From: Methanopyrus sp. SNP6
Lineage (GTDB): Archaea; JAADCQ01; Methanopyri; Methanopyrales; Methanopyraceae
Assembly (NCBI RefSeq): GCF_002201895.1
Contig: NZ_CP019436.1
Coordinates: 1,277,867-1,341,866 of the forward strand
DNA length: 64,000 nt
Reading direction: 5' to 3'
A program made the translations under genes and the position numbers. How positions within the stretch are numbered: the first letter of the stretch is position 1; each line of letters starts with the position of its first letter. The notes under the pieces are model-generated. The model was not told where the DNA came from and ran no database searches. It worked only from the letters and a program-made list of their open reading frames with translations. Positions 45,070 through 53,809 of the stretch are shown piece by piece.

Positions 45070-45801
45070 TAACGCTAGCTCGATGCTCTCGATCAGGTCG
45101 CGCTCGAGACGGCGGTGGGTTCGGAAATGACGGTTGGGGTCCTGAACGACGGTGTACCACCAGTAGAGGCCGAAAATGCCGGCTGTTAGTATGGTGAGCA
45201 CGGAGTACAGGAAGGTATTGCGGCGGGGTACAACGTAGAACGTCTCGAGCTCAAACGGTGGCTCGTACGGGTTCATGTCGAGTAGATGTGCGATACTCTC
45301 GAGGAAATCCCGCTCTCGGACCGAGTGTTCGTGGAAGTCTCTGTTCAGGAAGTGGTAGATGTAGAGAGCCACGAGCCACCCTATGGGCGGGACTAGGGTG
45401 AGGAGTGCGTAGATCACGGGGTTCCGGTGCTCGGTGCGGAGACGCATCTCCTCGAGTTCTGATCTCAGGATATCGACGTCGTACCCCACTCCGGCGAGGA
45501 GCTCCGTGAGGTATCGTAGGAACCCCATGGACCTCATCAAGTGCTCGTTCCTACGCTTGATCATGAGGTACACCATGTATACGGCAATCGGGTACCCGAC
45601 GAGCATCTCAAAGAAGCCCAAGACGGCCAGGAACGCCCCGACAGCGTATCCTTGGAACGTTATAGCTACTACGATAGTGGACAATCCCAGAAACGTGAGT
45701 ACCTGCGGGAAGAAAGCGAACCACACCGGTACTATCCTGTCCTCTTCGCCGTAAACCGTGCTGTGTCCTCGGAGACCCTGGAGCGCTATCTCTGGGTCCA
45801 C
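45061..45801 (-). CDS. DUF4234-like membrane protein
   Basis: A 246-residue protein with five or six hydrophobic segments. Two similar halves carry a helix hairpin followed by a His/Arg tail: NPVIYALLTLVPPIGW...LNRDFHEHSVRERDFL, and NTFLYSVLTILTAGIFGLYWWYTVVQDPNRHFRTHRRLE. This is the DUF4234-type pattern found in archaeal membrane proteins of unknown role. GTG 45801 is three bases after the larC stop, so the two are cotranscribed. The last nine bases overlap ttuA. Confidence 0.65.
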   Translation of the reverse strand: MDPEIALQGLRGHSTVYGEEDRIVPVWFAFFPQVLTFLGLSTIVVAITFQGYAVGAFLAVLGFFEMLVGYPIAVYMVYLMIKRRNEHLMRSMGFLRYLTELLAGVGYDVDILRSELEEMRLRTEHRNPVIYALLTLVPPIGWLVALYIYHFLNRDFHEHSVRERDFLESIAHLLDMNPYEPPFELETFYVVPRRNTFLYSVLTILTAGIFGLYWWYTVVQDPNRHFRTHRRLERDLIESIELALSD

Positions 45802-45804
45802 GGT

Positions 45805-47001
45805 TCATTCCCCGACCCCGTTCTCGTCATTACCATCATAACGCTTCCGAAGACCCCCGACTAAGCGGGCTCGGGTCAGCGGGGCGGATTCCCGGTCGAC
45901 CTCCCGGCGTACGTCCTCCCACTCGGGTTTCGCGTGATGCACGTCCTCGAACCGCGAGACCTTGACGCGGATCCCGTCGACGTCCACGACCCTCCGGTCG
46001 GCCGTGACGCGCGTGCACCGGTACACGCGGGCTCCTAACGTACCCGTCCAACGGAAGAGCTCCCGGAAGACTTCTCGTTCGATCCCTGGCCGATCCTCCG
46101 TCACGACTCGGATCACGAACCTCGGACGCCCTTTCTTCCCGAACCCGTGGAGGATCTCCACGTCACGCACACCTTCGAGCTGTAGCACGGCCTCGATCAG
46201 CTCACCGACCGCTTCCCCGTCGACGTCGTCCACGGAAGTTTCGACGATCCGAACGTGCTCGTCGGATCCCCCGGGCTCGCAGATGAGCGCCCGGAGGACG
46301 TTCGGACGGTCTGGTAAGTCCCTGGCACCGGCCCCGAACCCCTGTCGCTTCACCATGTAAGGAGGTGACGGATCCGGGAGGAGCTCGTCGATCGTTCTGA
46401 GTAGAGCGGCGCCCGTGGGTGTGAGGAGCTCCCCCTCCCCCTCCCGGACTATCCCCACGTCCCATCCGGACAGTACTTCGACAACCGCCGGAGCTGGGAC
46501 GGGAAGACGGCCGTGCTCCGCTTCTACAGTTCCGGAACCCACGTTCGGGGGGAGGACCTCGGAGGCTTTGGGATTAAGATCCTCGAGGAGCGCGGCCGTC
46601 CCGACGAGGTCCACGACGGTGTCGGACGAGCCGAGCTCATGAAGATGGTAGAGGTCACCGTGAACGCGTTCTTCGGCCCTCAGCAGGTACTTCAGGGCGA
46701 GTTCAGGAAGCTCGCGCCAGCGATCCTCGAGTACGTTCTCGGCGACCGTTTTCACGGATTCTCGGAGCTCGTCCGGATCGCGGAGATCTCCCTCAGCATC
46801 GACCTCCACCCTGACGGCGCGGACTCCGCGCTTCCGGATCTCGTGGACGTGCACGTCGACCTCGTGGCCTAGGGAGGAGACCTCGTGCACGACCTCCTCG
46901 AGACGGTTCGGGTCCGCGCCGACGGCGATCAGAGCTCCCAGGACCATGTCCCCTGAGGCACCGGCCACCTGCGGGTCGAGTGTGAGGATCACCGGGAACA
47001 C
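45805..47001 (-). CDS. larC: Nickel-pincer cofactor nickel insertase LarC
   Basis: LarC inserts nickel into the pyridinium pincer cofactor first known from lactate racemase. The 398-residue protein has GASGDMVLGALIAVG near the N terminus, a conserved HLHELGSSDTVVDLVG segment, LLTPTGAALL and GFGAGARDLPDRPNVLR, all typical of DUF111/LarC. The frame runs in one piece, without the frameshift seen in some larC genes. larB and larE are not adjacent; TtuA nearby is a different PP-loop enzyme. Which racemase it serves here is unknown. Confidence 0.88.
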   Translation of the reverse strand: MFPVILTLDPQVAGASGDMVLGALIAVGADPNRLEEVVHEVSSLGHEVDVHVHEIRKRGVRAVRVEVDAEGDLRDPDELRESVKTVAENVLEDRWRELPELALKYLLRAEERVHGDLYHLHELGSSDTVVDLVGTAALLEDLNPKASEVLPPNVGSGTVEAEHGRLPVPAPAVVEVLSGWDVGIVREGEGELLTPTGAALLRTIDELLPDPSPPYMVKRQGFGAGARDLPDRPNVLRALICEPGGSDEHVRIVETSVDDVDGEAVGELIEAVLQLEGVRDVEILHGFGKKGRPRFVIRVVTEDRPGIEREVFRELFRWTGTLGARVYRCTRVTADRRVVDVDGIRVKVSRFEDVHHAKPEWEDVRREVDRESAPLTRARLVGGLRKRYDGNDENGVGE

Positions 47002-47064
47002 CCCGCGCCGCAGATCATAACGTTGTAAACCGCTCGGTAACCTATCACGGTGGGGGTATCCGGA

Positions 47065-47388
47065 GTGAAAGAGGTGCGCCTCTTTGTGGATCCTGAAAAC
47101 GTAGGACGCGTCATGAACGCGATGGCGGACGTCGGTGTGACGGGTTTCTACGCGATCGAATACCGGGGTGTGGCCCCGGATCGATGGGCCGGTTTCGAGA
47201 TCCGTGAGGATCCCGAGGGTGCGATCAAAGCGCTAAACGACCTGTCGGAGCGGGCGGTGATGATCGTGACGGTGGTCCCGGAGGAGTGCGTCGAGAAGTT
47301 GAAGGACGCCGTCGCGGAGCGCCTGGCGGGTGAGCGATACACGACGATAGTAACCGACGTGGAGGAGATCCACGTGGAGGGGCGTTAG
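47065..47388 (+). CDS. PII-like protein (COG4075 type)
   Basis: A roughly 107-residue protein beginning KEVRLFVDPENVGRVMNAMA and ending YTTIVTDVEEIHV, the beta-alpha-beta pattern of PII-like trimers. The PII T-loop tyrosine and GDGKIFV signature are missing. It resembles the methanogen PII homologues grouped in COG4075. GTG 47065 has GGGGG eight bases upstream; GTG 47050 is the alternative. It diverges from larC and its stop overlaps the interrupted V4R gene. Function unknown. Confidence 0.6.
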   Translation: MKEVRLFVDPENVGRVMNAMADVGVTGFYAIEYRGVAPDRWAGFEIREDPEGAIKALNDLSERAVMIVTVVPEECVEKLKDAVAERLAGERYTTIVTDVEEIHVEGR

Positions 47389-47877
47389 TGGAACGCACGC
47401 TTCACGGCATCGACGACACGTTTCGCCTTCCAAATGGCTCCTCTCGCCTTGACCACGCAGGTCCCCACGACCTCGCCTTCCTCGGCCGCACACCTCGCCT
47501 CCACAAGGCCCTTGAATGGTACTTCCCAGTGCTCTAGGATCTCGGCGAGTGCACCGCGGACCGCGTGACAAATCGGTTCCTTGAACGGCATTCCCGCGCA
47601 CTCCAGGCACTTTTCGACGATGAACCTGTCACCTTCGAGGGAGTACGAAGATCCGCTTATCCCTTCGACGTACCCGATGAGCTCGTCTGGGTCTTCTGGA
47701 TCTAACGCGTTGATGAACGCGCGGGCGTACAACCGACCCGCACGGAAGAACATGGGTCGGGGCTACGTCGCCGAGGGCGCACCTCAGGAGACCCTCAGAG
47801 ACTATCTTGAACGCCGCAACCTCGACGGCGTCACGACCGTCGGCGCTCATGACGATCTCGATGTCCTCCGCCGTCAT
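47385..47877 (-). pseudogene. V4R-domain protein interrupted by one frameshift (second case)
   Basis: ATG 47877 opens MTAEDIEIVMSADGRDAVEV and continues to ALGDVAPT, where the frame goes wrong. The next frame at once reads MFFRAGRLYARAFINALDPE and then CLECAGMPFKEPICHAVRG and ARCAAEEGEVVGTCVVKA, to a stop at 47385. Deleting one C near 47754-47756 joins them into a protein of about 164 residues aligned with its neighbour at 47922-48350 (VFRAGRMLAGSF...). ATG 47753 could alternatively start a shortened protein. It follows the intact copy by 44 bases, so they were a tandem pair. Confidence 0.65.
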
Positions 47878-47921
47878 CTGGTCGACTTCGGTATAGAAAC
47901 CACCGACCTCACCCCGCTCGC

Positions 47922-48350
47922 CTAGGATGAACTCGCATCGCCTGTCGCCTCGCACGCCACTTGCGCTACGGACACTACTTCACCCAATTCGTGTTCCGCC
48001 GCCCGTGAGATGAAGCCCCGTAGGAAGTTGCAGACCGCTCCCTCGGCGTTCACGTATCCGAGGCATTCTGGGCAGCTTTCGATGGCCACGTAATCTCGGT
48101 CCAAGTCGTAGTCCGCTCCGGTAAGCTCACAGAAGATGTGGAGGGCGTTCTCGAGTGTTTCAGCACCGAAGGAGCCTGCGAGCATCCTACCAGCTCTGAA
48201 CACAGAGGCGCAGCTCCGTTCGCCCCCGAGCGAGTAGAGGGCCATCATCACCATCTTATTCGTCGCCAGAAGCTCCTCCGCGGTGAACACCGAGCCGGCC
48301 TCCTCCGCACGTTCCCGCAAACTCTCTGGACTGAATCCGTCGTCTATCAT
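47922..48350 (-). CDS. V4R-domain protein, intact
   Basis: The 142-residue protein has the full domain order: VFRAGRMLAGSFG, LENALHIFCELTG, the cysteine group ESCPECLGY, GAVCNFLRGFISRA and an end VACEATGDASS. V4R domains bind small hydrophobic ligands and occur in bacteriochlorophyll synthesis and in many methanogen proteins of unknown role. The cysteines in CPEC and around residues 115 and 135 could bind a metal. ATG 48350 fits the family length; ATG 48410 adds 20 basic residues. It is first of a tandem pair with the interrupted gene downstream. Confidence 0.72.
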   Translation of the reverse strand: MIDDGFSPESLRERAEEAGSVFTAEELLATNKMVMMALYSLGGERSCASVFRAGRMLAGSFGAETLENALHIFCELTGADYDLDRDYVAIESCPECLGYVNAEGAVCNFLRGFISRAAEHELGEVVSVAQVACEATGDASSS

Positions 48351-48527
48351 GCTGCGAGTATCCCCCCTGTGTGCCGCGGCGCGATCCCTCTGAAACGGTG
48401 AAATTTCCACCGAGCCGGACCGACCGCGCGACAGCTGTGAGCTTTCCAGGAAAAGACTTACCTCTTCCGGGATGGGGAGAACCCTTGGGGTGGAGGCACG
48501 CCAGTGACGTGAGGCCGGCTTTCTTAC

Positions 48528-49943
48528 CTACCTCCGACCGATCACCACGGTCTTCTCCTCCGTGAACCTCCGGATCGCCTGCGGTACACCTTCCCTGCCC
48601 ACGCCGCTCGCCTTCACTCCACCGAACGGCATGTAGTCGGCCCGGTAGATGGTGGACTCGTTGACGATCACACCACCCGTCTCGAGCTCCCTCGCGGCCT
48701 TCACGGCCCTGTCCAGACGTTCCGTAAACACGGCGGCGTGCAACCCGTAGTCGGTCGAGTTCGCGATCCGGATCGCCTCCTCGAAGTCCTCCGCCCGGAT
48801 GACCGGGAGGACGGGTCCGAACGTTTCCTCCCGGGCCACGAGTGCGTCCTCCGGCACATCGGCCAGCACTGTCGGCGGGAAGAGCCTACCCTCCGGCTCG
48901 CCGCCTGTCAGGATCCTCGCTCCCCGCCCCACGGCGTCCTCGACGTGTTGTCGGACCTTCCCCACTGCACCGTCGTCGATGAGCGGTCCCACATCCGTGT
49001 CCTCGTCGAGCGGGTCTCCCACCTTCAGCGACTCCGCCACTTCGACGGCGGCCTCCAGAAACTCCTCGTACACGTCTTCCACCACTATCGCCCTCTCGAC
49101 CGCGATGCAGACTTGGCCCGCGTGGTAGCAAGCCCCGCGGACCGCCGCCTCGGCGGCCACCTCCACGTCCGCAGTCTCGTCCACGATCACCGGGTCGTTG
49201 CCGCCCAGCTCCAGTGTGATCCTGGGAATCGAGGAGATCTCACGCAGGCGCTTTCCAACCGACCGGCTCCCCGTGAACGAGAGCGCGTCGAAATCCGCCC
49301 GAGCGAGTTCCTCACCGAGCTCGGGCCCAGGACCGACCACGACCTGCAGCGCCAGCGGTTCCACGCCCGCATCGAGCAGGATCTCGGCCAGTCTGAGCGA
49401 GGAGAGCGGGGTCACGGTCGCGGGCTTGTGTACCACTGAACACCGGGCGGCGAGGGCCGGTCCGAGCTTATGTGTCGGCAGTAGGAGCGGGAAGTTGTAC
49501 GGAGTGATCGACAGTACCACGCCGACCGGCTCACGGACTGTGAGAATCAGCTCGGCCGTCCGACCGCGCTGCGTGTCGCCCGGTAGCGTCTCACCGTACA
49601 ACCGCTCCGCTTCGGCCGCGCTCAGTCGTAGGACCTCCCGCGTCCGGTAGACCTCGTACCGCGCGTCCCGGATCGGTTTGCCGCCCTCGAGCGAGATCAG
49701 CTCCGCCAGCTCGTCCTCGTACTTCTTCAGAAGGTGTGCGGCCTCCGCCAATGCCTCGCGTACTTCGTACGTGGGTCGATCTCTCCACCGCCGTTGGCCT
49801 TCTTTGGCGTCCTTCAATAGCGCCTCGACGTCCACTTCCGGAGCGAGGATGCGGCCTACTTCCGAACCGTCGTACGGGTTCTCCACTACGATCTCTCGGT
49901 CGCCTTCGACCCACTCTCCCCCGATCAGGCACCCGTACTCCAA
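48528..49943 (-). CDS. cofA: NAD(P)-dependent aldehyde dehydrogenase, CofA (lactaldehyde dehydrogenase)-like
   Basis: In methanogens a protein of this type (MJ1411, CofA) oxidises lactaldehyde to lactate for coenzyme F420. The active-site glutamate is in LELGGNDPV, the catalytic cysteine in HAGQVC (about residue 279), and ITPYNFPL and FTGSRSVG are substrate and cofactor loops. The 472-residue length fits; the similar non-phosphorylating glyceraldehyde-3-phosphate dehydrogenase is the main alternative. It starts at TTG 49943, six bases after GGGG, and 33 bases after the RAMP gene. Confidence 0.78.
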   Translation of the reverse strand: MEYGCLIGGEWVEGDREIVVENPYDGSEVGRILAPEVDVEALLKDAKEGQRRWRDRPTYEVREALAEAAHLLKKYEDELAELISLEGGKPIRDARYEVYRTREVLRLSAAEAERLYGETLPGDTQRGRTAELILTVREPVGVVLSITPYNFPLLLPTHKLGPALAARCSVVHKPATVTPLSSLRLAEILLDAGVEPLALQVVVGPGPELGEELARADFDALSFTGSRSVGKRLREISSIPRITLELGGNDPVIVDETADVEVAAEAAVRGACYHAGQVCIAVERAIVVEDVYEEFLEAAVEVAESLKVGDPLDEDTDVGPLIDDGAVGKVRQHVEDAVGRGARILTGGEPEGRLFPPTVLADVPEDALVAREETFGPVLPVIRAEDFEEAIRIANSTDYGLHAAVFTERLDRAVKAARELETGGVIVNESTIYRADYMPFGGVKASGVGREGVPQAIRRFTEEKTVVIGRR

Positions 49944-49976
49944 CGAGGACCCCGCCGCTCAGGCCGGATCCACGCC

Positions 49977-50828
49977 TTAGAAGCGGATCGGTCTCGATCG
50001 ACGGCTCGACTCCGCCGCTAAATCGAGCAACTTCGGGAGTGTCTCCCAGCCTACGTCCGAAAACGTTACCGCGACTCGTTGCAGTTCGACTCGTTCCCGT
50101 GCGTGGCGCGCGAACATCACGGCAACGGGGAAATGGAGCCCGTCACGCGTCCGCTTCACCTGGAGTATCAGTCGGAACCGGGCCCGTGCGAGCCTGTTGT
50201 AAACGTCTTCCACACGACCCAGTACCTCGTATAGGTCCCCCGTGGGACCGACCGCGATGAGGAAGTAACCGTCCCGGAACGCCGCGAACTTCGGTGGTCG
50301 GTTCGACACGTCCCCGAACCTCGCTTCCACCCACCTCAACGCAGCGTCCGTTCGCGAGAGCACGTCCCCGGGACGACGTGGTTCCCGACCCTCCCATAAG
50401 AGCGAACCCGCGCAGAGGTCCGATTGTGCGCCGACTCCTCCAAGCAGTGATAGGAGCTCTAGCGCCCAACCCAGACACTCAGACGCGAATTCCACGGGAT
50501 CGTCCGAGTAACGACCCAGAATCGACCAGGGTAATTCTCGATTCTCGATCCTTACCTCCAACTCGAACACCGAGCCGGCCGAGTATCTAGGGAGCTCGTC
50601 CCCGATCAGCCGAAACTCCACCGCAGGGAAGACCGTTTCACCCTTTACCGTCCCACCGAACAGTGCGGTCTCCACCAGGCGTACTTCTTCTCGCCCCAAA
50701 CACCGCCCCAGAAGCGCTCGAAGGTACCGACGCAGATCTTCCCGGAGATCGACCACGACCGACTCGCCAGTACGGGATATGACGGGGCTGACGGCCCGCA
50801 ACCGTACAGTCCCTGACAACCCCGCCAC
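49977..50828 (-). CDS. Orphan RAMP-superfamily protein, Cmr1-like
   Basis: The N terminus (GTVRLRAVSPVISRTGESVV, then LREDLRRYLRALLGRCLG and ETALFGG) follows the Cmr1 pattern of type III-B CRISPR systems: a first strand, a helix like ELRGALRFWFRA, and E-x-x-x-FG. Further on, LLSLLGGVGAQSDLCAGSL sits where Cmr1 has the glycine-rich GGLGARxRRGFGS loop, but the arginines are missing. No other cas gene or CRISPR array is in the window. The gene may be a leftover or a RAMP with a new job. It precedes the cofA-like gene by 33 bases. The assignment is from pattern only. Confidence 0.5.
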   Translation of the reverse strand: MAGLSGTVRLRAVSPVISRTGESVVVDLREDLRRYLRALLGRCLGREEVRLVETALFGGTVKGETVFPAVEFRLIGDELPRYSAGSVFELEVRIENRELPWSILGRYSDDPVEFASECLGWALELLSLLGGVGAQSDLCAGSLLWEGREPRRPGDVLSRTDAALRWVEARFGDVSNRPPKFAAFRDGYFLIAVGPTGDLYEVLGRVEDVYNRLARARFRLILQVKRTRDGLHFPVAVMFARHARERVELQRVAVTFSDVGWETLPKLLDLAAESSRRSRPIRF

Positions 50829-51136
50829 CCTATATCACGTTTGTTACGTTCCTGAAAGTAAAGGACCCTAGACGCGGGTCTGACGCCGTCCCGGTAATGC
50901 GTTCTGACGGTACCTAGAACTCCCACTTATCTCTTATCATCCACGCGTCCCTCGGTGGGCGCAGTGGCTAAGTGGACCGACCTATCTAACTAAGCTTTAG
51001 GAAAAGTTTCCGGTACCTGGAGGCGTTTCGTTAGTGATCAGGGACTAAATTCGGTATTCATTGGGTAATGGTGTGGGACGCCGAGCTACGTGCGGCCTCG
51101 TGCCGTTGGGTGATAAATCTCGGCAGTTAGTTCTGA
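50829..51136. other. Intergenic stretch, no gene seen
   Basis: About 300 bases, with an AT-rich part from 50985 to 51070, between two minus-strand genes. I see no ORF, RNA gene or repeat; it must contain the promoter of the RAMP gene. Confidence 0.4.
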
Positions 51137-52561
51137 TCACTGATACCTTTCACTGAACCGTCTAAGCCTCAGACTACGTCTCAACCGGAGTGGGGAGGGC
51201 AGCACCGGCAGTCCGCGTTTCGACTCCCTCTTTTTCAGCCCCTGAAGCTCCCGTTCTAACGACTCGATCCGACGTTCCAGGTCTTGTTGTTTCTCGTTCA
51301 GCCGACCCACCATCTCGGCGTGAAGTGCTAGTATCTCCCGATAAACGGTGTCAAGAGATTTCCGCTCTTTGAGGAGGATCCAACGGGACGAGCTCGGGTC
51401 ACTGTACTTCAGATAGTCCTCGAGGAGTGCCTCGTCCCAAACCCACTTCACGGCACGGTATAGATCCTCCAGGATGGAATCATTGATGACACCGTTCACG
51501 GTGAGGTCCCAGAGGGCTGGGTCTAAAACCCACCACCGTGATACCGTATCCAGCCACTCCCACACGATCTCCGACCTATCCGGGTACAGATCGACGAGTT
51601 CCCACCAATGATGGTGGCTGGTCGCGTGCAAGATGCTGGAGTAATCGGGCTCCGGAAGTGCGACGAGTTCAATGTTGGTGCCCTTCTGGATAGCGTCGAC
51701 CACCTCGCGAGGGTCGCTGAGTTCGAACGTTACCGCGATACCTTGGTATTCGAAGTTGAAGGATCCACTTCCGACCTCCGAGAGGAAGTTCTCGAACTCA
51801 CTGCGGACGTTGGCGTCCGCGAGCTCCCAGGGATGTACGAGTATCCATAGGACCAGATGCACGTCGCCGGCAGTACTTATGGCACCGCCGTCGATGAGAT
51901 TTCTAACTGCGTTCTGGAGGAGCTCTCGAACTGTCGTCCCGCGATCCTCCGCCCCTTGCACCAGGTCCGATACGTAGCTCAAGGCGGGTACGTAGTATAT
52001 CTTATCCCCACAAACGTTGAAGTACCCTACCAGCATGTGTCTGGCTATAGGATCCAGTCGATCCCATGTTGGATCGTGATCGGGATTGATCGCCGTGATA
52101 TCAACGCCACAAACCATCACCCGTATCTCGAGCTTATGGCAGGCGTACAGGGTGTTGGCGTCGAATGTCCACGAAGGGACCGATAGAACTTGAGAGACGT
52201 TGCTTCCCACTCGGTTCCTGAGGAATCGTAGGTTGAACTCTAGTTCCCAGTATTGAAGGCTGAGCGGGAGACCTCCTAGGGCGTGAGATGTTGAGTGTAA
52301 TCCGACCAGGCTGATCGTACCCCGCCCGGCGTACTCCCGGATCAAATCCGTGATACCCGGCGCCGCATCCTCACAGACGTTGTAGTGGAACACCGCGACT
52401 TTGATGCCTCTCCCCTCGCACCACGAGAGGAACTCTTTCAGTGCGGTGACATGGTCTTTGGACCACGCATCACTGTCGATGTAGGGAACTACGTGCACGT
52501 ATACCGTAGCGGTGGAGGGCGACAGCATACTGCCGATGATGAACACCAACGATGGGAGCAT
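51137..52561 (-). CDS. Secreted NodB-like polysaccharide deacetylase family protein with C-terminal coiled coil
   Basis: ATG 52561 begins a signal peptide (MLPSLVFIIGSMLSPSTATV) with GGGG seven bases upstream. The NodB-type barrel follows: PYIDSDAWSKD is the metal-aspartate strand (D-x-D), GLHSTSHALGGLP holds H-x-x-x-H, and VPSWTFDANTLYACHKLEI is the later R/P-x-x-x-Y region. HPWEL recurs in its paralogue. From about residue 410 a coiled coil (LNEKQQDLERRIESLERELQ) ends in a basic, arginine-rich tail that could bind acidic cell-wall polymer. Length 474. A damaged AT-rich relative is at 53810-56123. Deacetylase activity is inferred. Confidence 0.62.
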   Translation of the reverse strand: MLPSLVFIIGSMLSPSTATVYVHVVPYIDSDAWSKDHVTALKEFLSWCEGRGIKVAVFHYNVCEDAAPGITDLIREYAGRGTISLVGLHSTSHALGGLPLSLQYWELEFNLRFLRNRVGSNVSQVLSVPSWTFDANTLYACHKLEIRVMVCGVDITAINPDHDPTWDRLDPIARHMLVGYFNVCGDKIYYVPALSYVSDLVQGAEDRGTTVRELLQNAVRNLIDGGAISTAGDVHLVLWILVHPWELADANVRSEFENFLSEVGSGSFNFEYQGIAVTFELSDPREVVDAIQKGTNIELVALPEPDYSSILHATSHHHWWELVDLYPDRSEIVWEWLDTVSRWWVLDPALWDLTVNGVINDSILEDLYRAVKWVWDEALLEDYLKYSDPSSSRWILLKERKSLDTVYREILALHAEMVGRLNEKQQDLERRIESLERELQGLKKRESKRGLPVLPSPLRLRRSLRLRRFSERYQ

Positions 52562-52758
52562 CGCCGGGCCCCGGTACATACCCGAAGGACCCAGGGTTAA
52601 CACGTGTTGTCTGAAGTCATGCAAATCTTCTTCATGGATTATCAAGCTTCGTAGATGCTCCCGCAGATGGCGTAACTCACTGAGTTCGAAAAGTACGGAG
52701 AAGGAGGAGTTGAGAAGTTGCTGCGACTCATCGTGTGACGGAAGAACCATGCGAGGCC

Positions 52759-53334
52759 TCATCTGTACCTGTGTACCTCACGATCCCAATCGTGTGCCGC
52801 CCAATAGGTGTATTCGTAATAAGTCCCTCCCTCGGTCCAACGTACGCTCACGATGGACTTCCGAGCTGTCTCGAAGGAGATTCCTAGGACGAACGGGCCA
52901 CTGTATCGGTGGATCCGAACGCGTTCACCCAGGAGCGCGTGCGCACCTTCGGATAGGGGACCGCCCTCCAAGAACGTGGAGTCCTCGGTCACGGGAACTC
53001 CGTCTTCACTGGGTACTAGTAGAAGTACTTCCGCGAACTTAGGGCACTGAACGTGGAGGTACCCATCATTCCACCGGATCCGAACACCTGTGAACCATCG
53101 AGAAAGTCCGGATTGGACATCGGTTTCTCCCATCGTCTCCCTCCAACTGTCACCCTTCCGCACGAACACTGCTCCCTCATCCAGTTCAGGTGTGGTTAAG
53201 AATGCCCTAGTGACGTTCCACTGGACAACGACTCCCGTGTGGCCTGACGTCAGACACATTGGGCCGTCGTCGACGAATCCTGCCACGATGATCGTGGAAA
53301 GTACAATCAGGAGGAGTCCAAGTAATTCGTTCAA
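52759..53334 (-). CDS. Membrane-anchored extracellular beta-rich protein
   Basis: TTG 53334 has AGGAGGG seven bases upstream and gives a 191-residue protein. The start NELLGLLLIVLSTIIVAGF is a signal peptide or anchor; the rest is beta-strand-rich (GVVVQWNVTRAFLTTPEL, FVLGISFETARKSIVSVRW) and probably outside the cell. Its stop lies about 200 bases before the NodB-like start, in the same direction, so they may form one envelope unit. No family recognised. Confidence 0.55.
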   Translation of the reverse strand: MNELLGLLLIVLSTIIVAGFVDDGPMCLTSGHTGVVVQWNVTRAFLTTPELDEGAVFVRKGDSWRETMGETDVQSGLSRWFTGVRIRWNDGYLHVQCPKFAEVLLLVPSEDGVPVTEDSTFLEGGPLSEGAHALLGERVRIHRYSGPFVLGISFETARKSIVSVRWTEGGTYYEYTYWAAHDWDREVHRYR

Positions 53335-53382
53335 TTCGATTCCCTCCTCTTGCCGGATAGTGCCGTCATTGTCATCACACAT

Positions 53383-53809
53383 CCCAGAAGGTCATGATAG
53401 ATCTAACAACACAATTCGGGGCTCATCCGTCAACCAACATTTGGTTACGTTCCACAAAGCGAACCGTGCCGACAACTTCGGGTGTGTTGGGTGACAACGA
53501 ACATCGACCCTCAGCACGTGTTGACTGGATAGAACATAACTTATCACACTCATGCTTGCGATTTAGGATGTTCTGCATAGGAGCCACCGTATCGATTCCA
53601 AAGTTCGCAGCGTTCTAAAGGATTAACAGTGAAAGAAGGGTTAGTCGTGTCGGCGTCGTATAATTGGGACTATCGGTAAGATCGGAGAATGATTCGTACC
53701 CTCCCATGAACTTGGAGATGTTCTAGTACCACCTTCAGTTGAAGTCGGTATCCGTTTTCGCTCCTCCCTAAGCCGACCTCGTTTCTCAGTACTCTCTTCT
53801 CTTCTTTCC
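53383..53809. other. AT-leaning intergenic stretch
   Basis: No convincing gene. A minus-strand frame (53641-53832) is highly charged and repetitive in composition and is probably read-out from the neighbouring gene's end. The stretch forms one edge of the AT-rich island that follows. Confidence 0.4.

Noticed and set aside
50950-50980. Sequence GGTGGGCGCAGTGGCTAAGTGG resembling a tRNA D-arm
   Set aside because: No acceptor stem, anticodon arm or T-arm could be folded around it.
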